Under the pieces are notes generated by a model. That model was given only the letters and a program-made list of their open reading frames with translations. It did no database searches and was not told where the DNA came from. A stretch of 64,000 nucleotides of DNA. It comes from Myotis daubentonii (taxonomy: Eukaryota; Chordata; Mammalia; Chiroptera; Vespertilionidae). The position numbers and the translations under genes are program-made. The stretch spans positions 49,585,501 to 49,649,500 of the forward strand of contig NC_081844.1 in NCBI RefSeq assembly GCF_963259705.1, in the 5' to 3' direction. This document shows, one piece after another, positions 1 to 12,040 of this stretch (its first letter is position 1; every line of letters starts with the position of its first letter).

Positions 1-24
1 AAAAATCAATAAAATATATTTTTT
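1..24 (+). mobile_element. 3' tail of a VES SINE cut by the window edge
   Basis: The first bases match the A-rich tail (AATCAATAAAATATATTTT) of the intact VES SINE near 45490. The SINE body lies upstream of the window. Confidence 0.6.
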
Positions 25-570
25 TTAAAAAAACAACATTTTTGTCAGCCACAATTCTAAATTATTTAAATGTTTTGTTTCACTTGGTTTAATTCTGTAA
101 AATTGTTTAAGTAGAGTTGTATGACAGAGAATTATGGTAATGTTTTATTTGATACAGTGTTGAGTTTTTTCCAAGACTTATGTCTCTACTTCACTCTTCT
201 TCTCCCATCCCAGCAAAACTGAGCAATACCTTTGAATTCCCAAGGTTTCAATCATCATTTATATCTGATGACATCATTTCAGCAACTAACCCTATCCTGA
301 ATTCTGGGTTGGGATTTACAATTGCCCACAAAATATTTTTTAGTTTTATATCCCCCCAAATCTCAAGTTTTCCTTATAGAAAAGTAAAACCAAACTAATT
401 TTCTTTTTCCCCATTCCCTTCCCAAAACGTTCTCTTCTTTATTCTCCCACTGTATATGAACATTGCCTTCCAAATTACCAAAGTCACAAACTTTTGCATC
501 AAGTTTTCTTCCTTTTTCTTCCTCCACATAGCTCACACTCATTTCATCACTGTTAAGAGTTTAGGTAAGT
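25..570. other. Unassigned AT-rich DNA
   Basis: I see no gene, RNA or recognisable repeat. The short ORF here has no domain-like composition. Confidence 0.5.
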
Positions 571-1337
571 TGCCCAGCCAGCATGGCTCATTGGGTGAGC
601 ATTAACCTACGAACCAGGAGGTCATGGGTCAGTTCCAGGTCAGGGCACATGCCTGGGTTGCAGGCTAGATCCCCTGTAGAGGGCATGCAGGAGGCAGCTG
701 ATCAATGATTCTGTCTTATCATTGACAAGAGGCCCAGTGCACAAAATTCGTGCACTGGGGGGTTGGTGGGGGTGTCCCTCAGCCCAACCTGCACCCACTC
801 TAATACCCTCGGGTGATGTCTGACTGCCAGTTTAGGCCCACAGGGATCAGGCTTAAAGTGGCAGTTGGACATCCCTCTCACAATCCAGAACTGCAGGCTC
901 CCAACCGCTCACCTGCCTGACTGCCTACCTGATTGCCCCTAACCACTCTCCTGCCACCCTGATCGATGCCTAAGTGATCTGCTGCCAGCCAGATTGCCCC
1001 CAACTGCCCTCCCTTACCAGCCTGGTCACCCCCAACTGCCCTCCCCTACAGGCCTGGTCCCCCCAAACTGCCCTCCCCTGCAGGCCCAGTCACCAACAAC
1101 TGCCCTCCCCTGCTGGCCTGGTTGCCCTTAACTGCCCACCCCTGCAGGCCTGGACCCCCAACTGCCCACCCCTGCAGGCCTGATCACCTACAACTGCCCT
1201 CCTCTCCTGGCCATCTTGTGACCACATGGGGGTGGCCATCTTGTGTGAGGCTGTGGCGATCAATTTGCATACTACCTCTTTATTATATAGGATATTTCTA
1301 GCTCTCTCTCTCTCTCCCCTTCTCTCTGAAAGCTTCC
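571..1337 (+). mobile_element. VES SINE (bat tRNA-derived) split by a Helitron
   Basis: The tRNA-like head (GGCTCATTGGGTGAGC, then GGTCAGTTCC) starts near 571 and the body runs to 725. The CT-rich tail resumes at 1293-1337. Removing 726-1292 restores a continuous tail (TCATTGA joined to TATTTCT), as seen in the uninterrupted copies at 27418 and 45296. The SINE is therefore older than the Helitron. Confidence 0.85.
726..1292 (-). mobile_element. Non-autonomous HeliBat-type Helitron
   Basis: On the minus strand the 5' end is TCCTATATAATAAAG (plus strand ends ...ATATAGGA at 1292). The 3' end is the hairpin GTGCACGAATTTTGTGCAC followed by CTTG, a variant of CTAG, at 726-729. It sits exactly between A725 and T1293, the A^T target of Helitrons. 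The interior holds about five imperfect copies of a GC-rich unit of about 36 bp (CTGCAGGCCTGGTCnCCC). It carries no Rep/helicase coding, so it depends on an autonomous partner. Confidence 0.92.
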
Positions 1338-1344
1338 TCTCTGG

Positions 1345-1835
1345 AGCTACTCACTCTATGGTATTGTGCCTCCATGTTGTTTGGCTAAGCAGCCTGCAGG
1401 AACTTTAAAATGATCCCAGTCCCTCCTGCAAACATAGCCCTAAATAGATTGAGTCACAGAAAATGTAAATTCCTGCTATGACTTTCCCAAAGGCTCTTGT
1501 TTAAGTGTAAATTCACCCTATAACTTCCCATTATGAGCTCCTTAGATAAGACTCTGTGAGGCTCACCAAATTCTCACTTTTTTGTTTGAATTGACCAATC
1601 TGGCCTTAGCCTGGGAACCCAGACGCACTCCCACCAAGGACCCTAATAAAAGCATGTCTCTCTCCCTGCCTGCACTCTGCATTTCCCTCCTCATGTGACC
1701 CCTGGATGTATGTCAGGTACTTCCTCCAGGACCTGGGAGTAATAAACTTCTCTATTTCAATGCCCCTTGCAGTCTGTTGATAAACTGGGTTTTATCACCT
1801 GGTACTCTGTGCTCCACTTAATAAGTGTTAATTTG
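1345..1835 (+). mobile_element. ERV-type solo LTR (family not recognised)
   Basis: Features in LTR order: a CCAAT-like GACCAATC near 1585, a TATA-like AATAAAAGC near 1646, a CT-rich stretch, then TAATAAACTT (poly(A) signal) near 1739 and a GT-rich end. No internal retroviral sequence follows. The boundaries are approximate and I did not find a convincing target duplication. Confidence 0.5.
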
Positions 1836-2094
1836 ATAAACTAATAACAGTCACCTAGAATCATTGTTTTCAATTTTTTTTCCTACTCTTGCCAGGTTTT
1901 GGTAGCCCTTTCTTAGCTTAAGTCTATGCATTTGCATCTTGCTATTTATCTTCCTCTGATCCAACATTTAGTTTTCTTAAATACAAATGAGAACCTTAAC
2001 AGATATCTGTATAACTCCTTAATGCCTCAAATCCAGACTATTTAGTATGTCCTATCAGCTGCATTAAACTTGTTTTCAGAGAATCCTTGGAGGG

Positions 2095-2536
2095 ATTTGG
2101 TAATGGGTCACACTGTGTCCCCCCAAAAGGTATGTTCAAATCCTAATCCTGGTACCTATAAAGGTAATGTTATCAGGGACTTTGCATATGTAATCAAATT
2201 GAGATGAAGTCATGGAGGATTAGGGTGGGCCTTAAATCCAATGACTGGTGTCCTTAAAAGGATTAAAAGATTGGAAGATAGAAAAGGAGAAGGCACAGAG
2301 GAATGACAGCCATGTGGTTACAGAAGCAGAGATTGGCTATAGGCCAAGGATTGCTGGCTACCTCCAGAAGCTGGAAGAGGTAAGAAAGGATTCTTTCCCA
2401 GAGGTTTTGGAGGGGACATGGTCCTTCCTTGATTTCAGACTTCAAGCCTCAAGAAATGTGGGAGCAAATTTCTACTGTTTTAAGCTACTCAGTCTGTTGA
2501 ATTTTGTTAAGGCAGCCCTAGGAAGCTAATACAGAC
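2095..2536 (+). mobile_element. MLT1-like (MaLR/ERVL) LTR
   Basis: It follows the MLT1 pattern from start to end: TGTGTCCCCCCAAAAGGTATG, then GGGTGGGCCTTAAATCCAATG, ACTGGTGTCCTTAAAAG, a region around GCCTCAAGAAATGTGGGAG, and an end like GGCAGCCCTAGGAAGCTAAT. It is an old mammalian solo LTR. The ORF inside it (2248-2529) is incidental. Confidence 0.8.
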
Positions 2537-4572
2537 TTCTGCCCATTCCCAAGGCATACTATGTGCTTTACATGTCTTAGATTCTGGTTCCTCATAGAAA
2601 TGCCACACTTCATATTCTCCACATCATACCTTAGTTATTTGCCTTGAACAATTTTCCATTATTTTTTTAGGTGGAATTATTGCATGTATCTGTGTTTCTT
2701 TGGAAACATTTACAATCATTTACTAAACAATATAAAATATTTATTTGTATATATGTATATTCCACTGTTAAATTGTCACCTTCTCAAGGAAATATTTCAT
2801 GTGTAATGCTTACACTATATATTATGTAAAAAATAACTGTCCCAATAAATTTTAATTAGTGACTAAATGAATGGCATTTCCATATTCTCTATGTTTTCAT
2901 AGGCTTCATATGAAATGACCATCTATACAGGCACTTAATATTTTGAAATAAATACTCATGTATAATTTATAAAACATCAATGTAACACATTTTAAAAGAT
3001 TACATGCTACTTGTTTGAAATAGTAGAATCTATAATTTAATATTTGTGAAGTACTATTTAATATTTAATATTGAATTTATTAGGGCATTTGCTATATCCA
3101 TCCCATTAAAATTCATGGATTTTGTATAGTAAAGGTCTGACTCTTTTTCTCAGTTTAAACATGAAATGACATATGTTTGCATGAATAATATTGAACTTCT
3201 TATTGGGATTGTCAAGAGAAGTAAAAAACTTCCAGTCTAATAAGATACATTAACATATAACTGTAAACAGATGTGAAAAGAAGCCACAGAAAGATAATTG
3301 CACTGTCTTACCAATTTAACAATCTTTCCTGCATAATTAAAGAGGGAAATAAACAATCCTTTGAGGGCAATACCCAAAGTATTAATAGTGCAAATGCCTA
3401 ATTTAAATTATTTAGAATATGTTTTATTCCACATCTCATTAAACAATCATCACAAGTTTAGACAGAATCAAAATAGTTTTAGGGAAATCACACACACAAA
3501 AAATACTGTTTACTATTAATTAAGGAGGAAAGTGAGAGGAGTAAATTATATGAAATTTTTAAATTATCTTCTGTTCCTAATCTAAATAATAATGAAAAAG
3601 AGAATGGAACTAATAGAACCGAGACACAATTTGTCAAACGTTTCATCAACAAGAATAGAAAGACAGTGATACAAGGACATTCTTGAGATAATCAGCCAAA
3701 TGTCAGATATAGGAGGAGCATGGCTAGTCTCAATGCTGCAATGAACAATTGATTGTTCAGGACTCTGCAGGGAATAGCTCAGCACAAGAGGAATACAAAT
3801 TAGATCTCTCCATAGTTCGGACATCTACAAGTCCCTCTCTCACATAAAAGAAGAAGCTGTAAATTTTAAAATGTCTTTCAATCTGTTATTTCATTCTATA
3901 CCCATCAGTAAAGCAAAACAGGAAACAACACCAGCCCCAGCACCTGGAGTAGGTAAATAAAATAATAGCAGTGGGTGGTGGTTAGAGAACCAATTAGAAT
4001 GATGAGCAAGACACTGGTAAACAGTGAATAGCAGGGATATGAATCACCAGAATCTTAGGAAAGTAAGCAGTAATTGGAAGAAAATGCAGAACTCTAATGT
4101 GAGTTTGATGTTTAGCGATCTAGTTGTTTTCCCTCTAGCCTAAAAGTTAGATGTGTGAGGAAAGACCAATAAAAAATTTATCGGCCCTCTCTTGTATGGC
4201 TGTTCTTTTCTCTTATGTAAACTATAGAAAAAGTGTTAGGGGACGTATGCCAGAAGGTGATTTTCTTGGTACATCAAAGACAGGAGGGTCCCTGGCTAAA
4301 TACCCTGCCTACACCTATTTGGTCTGTTGGGAAACTTCAGGTGACCCAGTTTGTGAATATCACTGATGGCATCTTGTACACACCTGTGAAATGTTATTTA
4401 TCTCAACTATGTTTATAATATTAGAGAAATTGAGAAAAGTGTTTTTTTAATCTACAATAGTTTTGATTCCTATACACACATCCCCTCTATGTGAGATATA
4501 GGGTGGTAGCAGAAAAAAACATCTGAATTAGACCAGGATTTGAACACAAATTCCATTATTAACTGGCTATGG
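2537..4572. other. Unassigned AT-rich DNA
   Basis: No gene or clear repeat is visible. The small minus-strand ORF at 3582-3824 and the plus-strand ORFs near 4151-4418 show no recognisable domain. Confidence 0.5.
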
Positions 4573-4580
4573 TCCTAGTC

Positions 4581-4715
4581 CAGTGGTTGGCAAACTGCGG
4601 CTCATGAGACACACGTGGCTCTTTGGTACCTTGAGTGTGGCTCTTCCACAAAATACCATGTGTGGGCACGCATGTACAGTGCGATTGAAACTTTGTGGCC
4701 CATGCACAGAAGTCA
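4581..4715 (+). mobile_element. Left part of a hAT non-autonomous transposon
   Basis: It begins with the terminal repeat CAGTGGTTGGCAAACTGCGG and continues as the bat nhAT family does (GGCTCTTTGG, GTGTGGCTCTTCCACAAAAT, CAGTGCGATTGAAAC). The 8 bases before it (TCCTAGTC) fit the nnnTAnnn hAT target pattern. The right half and right terminal repeat are missing, and the sequence runs straight into Helitron-type DNA. Confidence 0.8.
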
Positions 4716-5450
4716 GGCCAGCAGGGGAAGGCAGTTGGGGCGACCAGGCCTGCAGGAGAGGGAAATTGGGGGGGATCAGGCCTGCAGGAGAGGGAAATTG
4801 GGGGGGGGGGATCAGACCTGCAGGGAAGGGCAGTTAGGGCAGTTAGGCCTGTGGGACTGGGCCTGAACTGGCAGTCGGACATCCTTCTCACAATCTGGGA
4901 CTGCTGGCTCCCAACTGCTTGCCTGTCTGCCTGCCTGATTGCCCCTAACTGCCTCTGCCTGCCTGATCACCCCTTAGCTACTCCCCAGCCAGGCTGATCA
5001 CCCCTTAACTACTTCCCAGCTAGCCTGATTGATGCCTAACTGCTCCCCTGCTGGCCTGATTGCCGTTAACAGCCCTCCCTTGCCATCCCAGTCACCTCCA
5101 ACTACCTTCCCCTGCTGGCCGGTTGCACCTAACTGCCCTCCCCTGCTGACCTGGTCGCCCCTAACTGCCCTTCCCTGCAGGCCTGATCTCCCCCAACTGC
5201 CCTCCCCTGCCAGCCTGGTCACCCCTAACTGCCCTCCCCTGCTGGCCTGGTCGCCCCTAACTGCCCTTCCCTGCAGGTCTTATCCCCCCGAACTGCCCTC
5301 CCCTGCAAGCCTGGTTGCCCCTAACTGCCCTCCTCTGCTGGCCTGATTGCCCACAATTACCCTCTCCTGCCGGCCATCTTGTGGCTGTGAGTGTCGCCAT
5401 CTTTAAGAGTATGGCAGTCAATTAGCATATTCCCTCTGTATTAGATAGGA
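4716..5450 (-). mobile_element. Helitron lacking its 3' end, fused to a hAT fragment
   Basis: The minus-strand 5' end (TCCTATCTAATACAG-like, plus strand ending ATTAGATAGGA at 5450, followed by T) and the AATTAGCATAT box are present. The hairpin/CTAG 3' end that should lie on the left is absent. About eight copies of the roughly 36-bp unit run at 5040-5350. Copies of the same unit in inverted orientation lie at 4716-4850. The long ORFs on both strands here are read-throughs of this repeat. Confidence 0.8.
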
Positions 5451-5639
5451 TTAAAATTCACTTCAAAATATTATTGAATATATATTGCTTAATTTCTAAG
5501 TATTGAATATTTTCTAGGTGTTTTTTTTGTTGTTGTTGTTGTTCCAGGTTCTAACTTACTTCTACTGCAAAGACATGCTATGTATGCTTTATATCCTTTA
5601 ACTTTGGTTGAGAAAATGAACTTGGGAAAATAAAATTCC

Positions 5640-5835
5640 ATGGAAACAATCAGCTTATATCTGACTTCTCAAGAGAAGAAAACAGAGTATAAGACTTTCA
5701 AAATGCTAAAAGGAAATAAGCTACCATCCCAGAATTCTTGTTCCAGTGAAAATATCTTTCAGACAAAAACCAAACAAAATTCATCAGAAATAGACCCACA
5801 CTAAAGTAAATTCTAGAGACTACCTCAGATAGAAG
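5640..5835 (+). mobile_element. Old L1/HAL1 ORF1 3' fragment
   Basis: The order of AAATGCTAAAAGGAAATAAG, CCCAGAATTCTTGTTCCAG, GAAAATATCTTTCAGAC and GACCCACACTAAAG follows the C-terminal coding part of LINE-1 ORF1 (the YPAKLSF region and the end of the ORF). Many stops and indels make it a fossil. Confidence 0.55.
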
Positions 5836-8800
5836 AAAACAGTGGGTGGAGCGTGCCTAATGCATTTGTAAGTTGCATGTTTTAAGTATTTCTGGTTGTA
5901 CTTATTCTGGCATTGCAAGAATGGGATTTAGGGTCTCCTTGCCTTTTGGATATCCCCCTATTCTATTTCTGGCCAAGATATGTGAGCAGAAAGTATGTGT
6001 ATCACTTTGCTGAACAGAGCATATGTTTGATAGGTAATAAGACCTCATATGGCTTTTTTAATGCTTTATACAAAAGCTATTGGAAATAACTGAGATGGTG
6101 TCTTCTTATTTAGCTTGTGTCTAAGTGATTTTTTTTGTGTGTGTGTGTAGAGCTTTTCATAATGTTGGATTTTTTTAATAGCTTTGACAATCATGATTTT
6201 CTCTCTAAAAATTGCTGAATTTTTAAAAAGTGAATCAAATGTTTCAAATAAGGCATCTAATCAGTGGTTTCTGTTTTAAGGTTAACTTTAACAGCTATAA
6301 TCACTGATTTCGTGGTTATTTTCTTTTCTTTTAAATGCAAAATGGTTCAGTGATACATCCTTAATAGTCTATTCTCAGCAATTTTTAGTGGTCTCTCATT
6401 TTGCTGATTCTTAGTTCACTTAATAATTTTGTAAATAAATTTCAGACTTAATGGTTGTATAGTAGATGCATCAATCTTGAGCTGTAATTTTGGAAAATGA
6501 TCAGACCAGGGCAATAAAAAGAGACTTTGTCCTTTTTGTTTACATGCCTGGTACCTTTGTCTGTTCCACAGGTAAAGGTAGCTTGTTATGCAGAATAATT
6601 ATGATTGTTTTGGACATAAGAAACAAACTAACTTGTATTTTACATTTTCTATTGCTTATATGAATTAGGCTTTGTTCCAAGAATCAAAACTAATCTAGAC
6701 ATTTCAAACATAAAGATATTTAATCCAAGAATTTTATAAAACTTTTGGAAACGTTAGATGAGTGAGAAGCAGGTGGCCATTGCAAAAGCTACTGATCTTG
6801 GGGTAAGAAAGCCAGGATCAGGAGGCTGCCACTGAGCCTACAATTTTCTTACACATCCCATGCAGGTGTCAACTGAAATAGGAGGCACCTGTGTCCTCAT
6901 AGGCTTTCCTTGCTACATTAAAAAGGAAAACACCAGTAAGATGGCATCAGCTTCCCTTCTACCTCATAAATCTTTAAGTTCATAACATTGTAAAAACCTA
7001 ATTTGCACCTAGAACATTTAGCAAGAGAAATGTAGTTTTCACATTACTGTTTCTGCACTACAGCAAGGCACATAGGTGGAGCAAATGGATGTAGAGAACT
7101 GAGCAAACACACCTAACATGGTCAAAATGTCTTAACTTTAATGAGGAATAGTTTCATTTTAACAACTTTTGATAGTCTTTTTTTTTCCATTTTGGAGGAT
7201 AAAAGCATACTTGAGGGTGATGATTATTTTATTTTTGTTCATCACAAAATCTAATCTTAGATACATACTGGACTTTGGTCTAATTTCTAGGCACATACTT
7301 GTTATATCCTGGTTGCAATATCATTAACTCTGTGCTCTACTCAAGTCAGAGGCTCATGATTAAGTTTATGTTTTGATTAATACACAGTACTGTTACAATC
7401 TTCATGCAAACCACCAATGACTCTGAGTGCAAATATAGTTGAGACAATTCGATCTTATTCCTAGTCTGGCTACATGTCCTTGTTTTTCATGGTATAATAG
7501 ATTTTTAAATGAAAATACAATGGCTATTTTTATGAATACTAAAGCCAGGGTCTGTGTGATTCATTGTCTTTTTTTCCTTCAACCCACTTTGCTGGTTTTG
7601 CAGCAACTATTAGGATGGCTCCATGGATTTGATAGCTCAAGATATGGAAACAGTATAGTTAAGTCTTTCACTTAACATTGTCAATAAGTCCTTGGAACTG
7701 TAGAGAAACAATATATAACAGACCCAATTTTACCATAGTCTAATTGATATACACAGTCAAGTTCCTCTGGCATCTCATCAATGCTATAACAAAACATCAT
7801 TGAACGATATGACATTGTTTGAGGACCTGCTGTATGTCACTCGGAGGACAGATAAACCTATCATGCTTGGAATAATATAGACCACTCCCAAGAGCCTACA
7901 CTGTTAACTGGGCTATGTGACTTTTCCAGATATTTATAAAATCTTTCTCCATCCAGTCTTTCAATGATTAGTTTTCTTCTAACTGGAAAGTTTATGAACT
8001 AAAGGTGATAGCTCCTGGGATAATGGACCTCACTAATGGAGAGTGGCTTAAGCTCAGGCTCAAATTCCCCACCTAAGCCTTTAATCACAGTTCTATGCTT
8101 TTTGCCATCTCCATGAATTCTGCAAAAAATACTGGGATAAGGAGCTTACTTTGAAATTACTTTACAAATTTGTAAATCAGTGCATGATCATACATTGTTT
8201 AATAATATCTCATTAGCATATTTCCCATGTAGGTTGAGTTACAATAATATCAGAGAGGGAACAAATGTAAAAATAATATTCTTCCTCTAATTTATAATGT
8301 AGCAGAATATGCAAGGAATATGACTTGCAACACCTCATTTTACTTGCTATATTTCTTTTATATATTCTTTATCACGTTAGCTTTCTTTTGGGCTTTCTAT
8401 CCTACACCAATAATAAATGACAGGGGAAGGTAGTAATGGAAATCTGGCAATGACTGTGAATGCACATATCAACCTCAGCAAAAAGTAATGTGAAGTGACT
8501 GACTCAGGATTGTAATGAGGATGGTGTAATTTAATATTACCTCCTAGTCTTGTTAAAAGAGATAGATTTTGTACCATACTTAGCTTATTATAATTTTTGT
8601 CATAAAAATGATTCACTGAATCATAGCACCTAGAAACATAGCTTGATTTTGAATTATACTTCTCCTGCATGCTGTCCTACTCTCAAGTTTAAAATAAAAT
8701 ACCTGGTTGATGTGCAAATAAGTCTTTGTCATTCAGATAATCGAGAATAAATTTCCTAGGCATACAATTTCAACTTAAATACTCTCTTTAAAAATTTTTC

Positions 8801-9789
8801 ATGCTTTTAAAAAAATGAACTTGATTGAAAATGCCTGAAGTATAGTTTTTTACCTAATTGTTCAAATCTATTCAAATATACATACCTCTAGATAACTATA
8901 ATCTAATTTAATTTCTTGGAAATTGCATAAATAGTGATCTATTGTGATATATATCTATTTATGTGTGACAGAGGCTGCCTTATGATTTTTGATATTTGGA
9001 AAGATGACACTTTTTATTCATTTACTCATTCAAGTTATAATAGTGAAGAATTTCTTAGTACATGGCTCTGAAAAATGTGCTAGCATGGCTATAGAGATGA
9101 TTTTGACATAAAGCCAGCTCTGAAAGAATTTATAGTTCAGGAAAGAACTTATAGCTGAATAGAAGAGTTTAAATAAGCTTTAAGTGTATAATTGATAAAA
9201 TACCTTTCCAAGTTGTACAGCCAACTTGCTATAAAATATCTTACCATAGCTTTTCTAATTTTAATATTTGAAGGCATTCCTCTAGTATATTTTAAAGTTA
9301 TTATAAATTTAAATCAAATATGTCATAAATAGAAACTTAAAATATAAAATTTATAAATTCATAAGGTCATGATTTTTCTCTTTCTATGTCATAAGGAAAT
9401 CAGTTTGCTTTCTAGTCATTTTTACATAGTCTCGGACCCAGACACAATTTACTCTTTAGCTTTCAAACAAATGAACTGCAGTTTTTTTATATTAACCGTT
9501 TTCATCCTAACTCTGAAAATGACAATGGTTTACCAATTATAAGGAACTATCAATAGTGATATTTTTTAATATTCCACACATTCCTCAGCCCTATTATTGC
9601 CATATCCCTTAGAGTAAGGCTGTTGTAACTTTACACTTTCTTATCATTTTAGTACCAAAGTCTTCCCTCTTCCAGCTGTTTTAGACTGTGGGCTTTTGAT
9701 GCCTCACATTCCAGTCCTTCCCTAGATTTCATTTTTTATAAGAGAAGAATGCCTCATCAAGTAATTTAAGGGCTTTGTAAGACACAACT
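5836..9789. other. Unassigned DNA, no recognised gene
   Basis: Mostly AT-rich unique sequence with short GTT and GT runs (5521-5544, 6136-6150). A stretch at about 9010-9170 faintly resembles an old LINE2-type repeat. ORFs at 7439-7675 and 8377-8670 have no recognisable domain. Confidence 0.45.
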
Positions 9790-11225
9790 GCTTCAAATTA
9801 TAGGAGATGAGCTCTATGAAGGTTTGGAAGCTCAGATCCCTTCAGATCAGTAGAGCTGTTCAGAGTCTAATGACAAGAGTAATGCCAGGATCCCCTCCAA
9901 TGCAAGAGACCAATTGCTACATAGGTTCCACCCCAACATTAAAAGGAAACACAATGTCAGACAGTCCTTTTCAGCTTTTGAAGGCAAAGTATTCTGAAGC
10001 TGTGAATATACCGTATCCCATTTACCAACTGACATAGAAAGTGTCTACATTTGAATTGGGGTCAGAGTAGGGAAAGGCTACAGCAGGCCTAGATAGGCTA
10101 TAGTGATAGCAGCCTAGCCATTTGGTCCTAATGATCTGGCATACCTTATATCACTACAGCCATCTCTATTGGGAAAAGAAGCTATGTGGACTTTACAGAA
10201 AGGCACAATAGAAGACTTGCCTAGGTTCTGGACCAAGGCCATGCCATCTGAAAACACACATACACACACACACTCACACACACACCAGCTTTTATCACTC
10301 TAATATTCCCTGGTAGCCCCATAGGACATCAAGTGACAGTAGAACAAGGACTGTCCATCATGAGCTGTATTTAACAGGTCTCTCAACTCAGAAGATACAG
10401 TGAGTCTAACAAAAATACATCCCCAAATTAAAGTAAAACATCCACAATGTATAAATTGCACTAAAATGCACAGGTATATTGCATGAGTTGGTTGCCTCCA
10501 TCCTGTGTCACCCACTATACTTGTGCCTTCTGTAGCTCAAACAAACTCTTAGCCACATTGGAGTATGTCCCTTGAAAAGTTTATAGAGGAGGATTAAAAT
10601 TCTTGAGCTGCTTTACAGATGGGTCAGCCCTGAAAGGAATAACTTCCCAATGACTAAAGCTTTGGGTCTTTCACCTAATCATCCACTTTTCACAGAAAAG
10701 GACAAGGTAAGACTAAACATCTACTTTTGGGAAATGGCAAATAATGTGGATGGTTAGATGGTCATGGGAGAGAAAGATTGGAAGATCATAGGCAATGAGA
10801 TCTATGAAAACGTCATGCAGTTGGATTTAAGATAGTAACTTGAAATCTGAAGATCTCTTGTCTTTCTGAGAGCATCCACTACATAGGAAACACTAGAGAG
10901 ATAAGTACCAGCCAGTCTAAGGAGTTTAGACTGGTTAGGGCAGGGTTAAGACACTGAAATCAGCCAGCCTTTGATATCAGCCCCCAAAATCTTGCCACAC
11001 AAAAGCTCACAGAAGGAGTAGAAATTATGAAAGGGATGACAACTATACATAATCCCAATAGTCTATGTTCACACTCACCAAGGCTACTCTACCTACTGCC
11101 ATAGTTAAATGCCCAACCTACCAGCAAGAATTAAACACTGAATAATCACTAGAACATCATCTCTCAAGGTGACCCACCATCTTCTTTGTATCAAGTAGGT
11201 TTTAACCCTGGAATAGCCAGCATTT
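9790..11225 (+). mobile_element. Possible ancient ERVL-like internal remnant
   Basis: The part around 11060-11130 (CACCAAGGCTACTCTACC, GCCCAACCTACCAGCAAG) resembles what I remember of the pol region of ERVL-class elements. The less AT-rich composition of the whole stretch fits decayed coding sequence. It is full of stops and frameshifts and no protein can be read. A (CA)n run at 10253-10287 interrupts it. The extent is uncertain, and it could instead be unique DNA. Confidence 0.3.
10253..10287. repeat. Interrupted (CA)n microsatellite
   Basis: CA repeats broken by single T and TC changes. Confidence 0.9.
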
Positions 11226-11316
11226 CATATTAGCTGGAATCAATATATATTCTAGCCATGTTTGCTTTTCCTGCATATACTGTCCTTAACAGTACTATCA
11301 TGGCATTTATAGAATA

Positions 11317-11542
11317 CTAGAGGCCCAATGCACGAAATTCGTGTAAGGGTAGGTCCTCGCAGCCCTGGCTGCCTCAGCCCTAGCAACCCCCACTGCCTTG
11401 GCTGCCTCACAGCCCCAGCTGCCTTGGCCATTACGTCCCCAGCTGCCTCGCGGCCCCACCCACTGGTCATTCTAGAAGGTCATTCTTGGAGGTCATTTTG
11501 CTGTCCAGTATAATTAGCATATTAGCTCTTTATTATATAGGA
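11317..11542 (-). mobile_element. Short non-autonomous Helitron, 226 bp
   Basis: The plus strand shows CTAGAGGCCCAATGCACGAA... (reverse complement of the 3' hairpin and CTAG), a GC-rich core built on a GCCnnnGCTGCCT unit, then AATTAGCATATTAGC and TTTATTATATAGGA. It is flanked by A11316 and T11543. The same subfamily, shorter still, occurs at 60289-60425. Confidence 0.9.
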
Positions 11543-11598
11543 TGCCAGCCTGATAGAAAATGAAAATATATATCTAAGAAAACAATTGGGAGATGATA

Positions 11599-12040
11599 TC
11601 TATCTATATAATAGAGGAATATGCAAATTAGTCAGGATGCCATAACGTCACGACGGAACAGCAGGAACCTGAGGCTGGCTCCTGGCCGGTGCAAGGGACC
11701 TCAGCTGGGCTGGGGATCTCAGGCTGCGTACCCCCTGCCCAGAGGAACTTAATGGGGATGGGGCAGCTGGGTCTAAGTCTCACCCAATGGGGGTGTAGCC
11801 GACTGGTTCTGGGTCTTCTATGTTTTCGAAGCGTGTTGCGAGTGGTGGGCAGGGACTTGACTCTAGGTCCTGCAGCAAGCCCCAGACTCTGACAGGAGGG
11901 AGATTTTCATATACATGTTACTAATTTTCTTTCATCTCTGACACCTCTATTATAGAGAAAGGGCAAATCGCAATATTAAAATATTTCCTCTAATTAGTTC
12001 CCTTTTAATGTGCATGAAATTTCATGCACCAGGCCACTAG
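11599..12040 (+). mobile_element. Non-autonomous Helitron, 442 bp
   Basis: The 5' end is TCTATCTATATAATAGAGG. The 3' hairpin GTGCATGAAATTTCATGCAC is at 12011-12030, followed by GGCCACTAG. It is flanked by A11598 and T12041. The core (about 11660-11890) is not shared with the other Helitrons here and may be captured host DNA. It lies 56 bp from the opposite-strand Helitron at 11317. Confidence 0.9.

Noticed and set aside
2248..2529. 93-codon ORF
   Set aside because: It lies inside an MLT1-like LTR, which is non-coding.
4559..5346. Several ORFs of 60-110 codons on both strands
   Set aside because: They read through the 36-bp Helitron repeat units in different frames. The peptides are low-complexity repeats.
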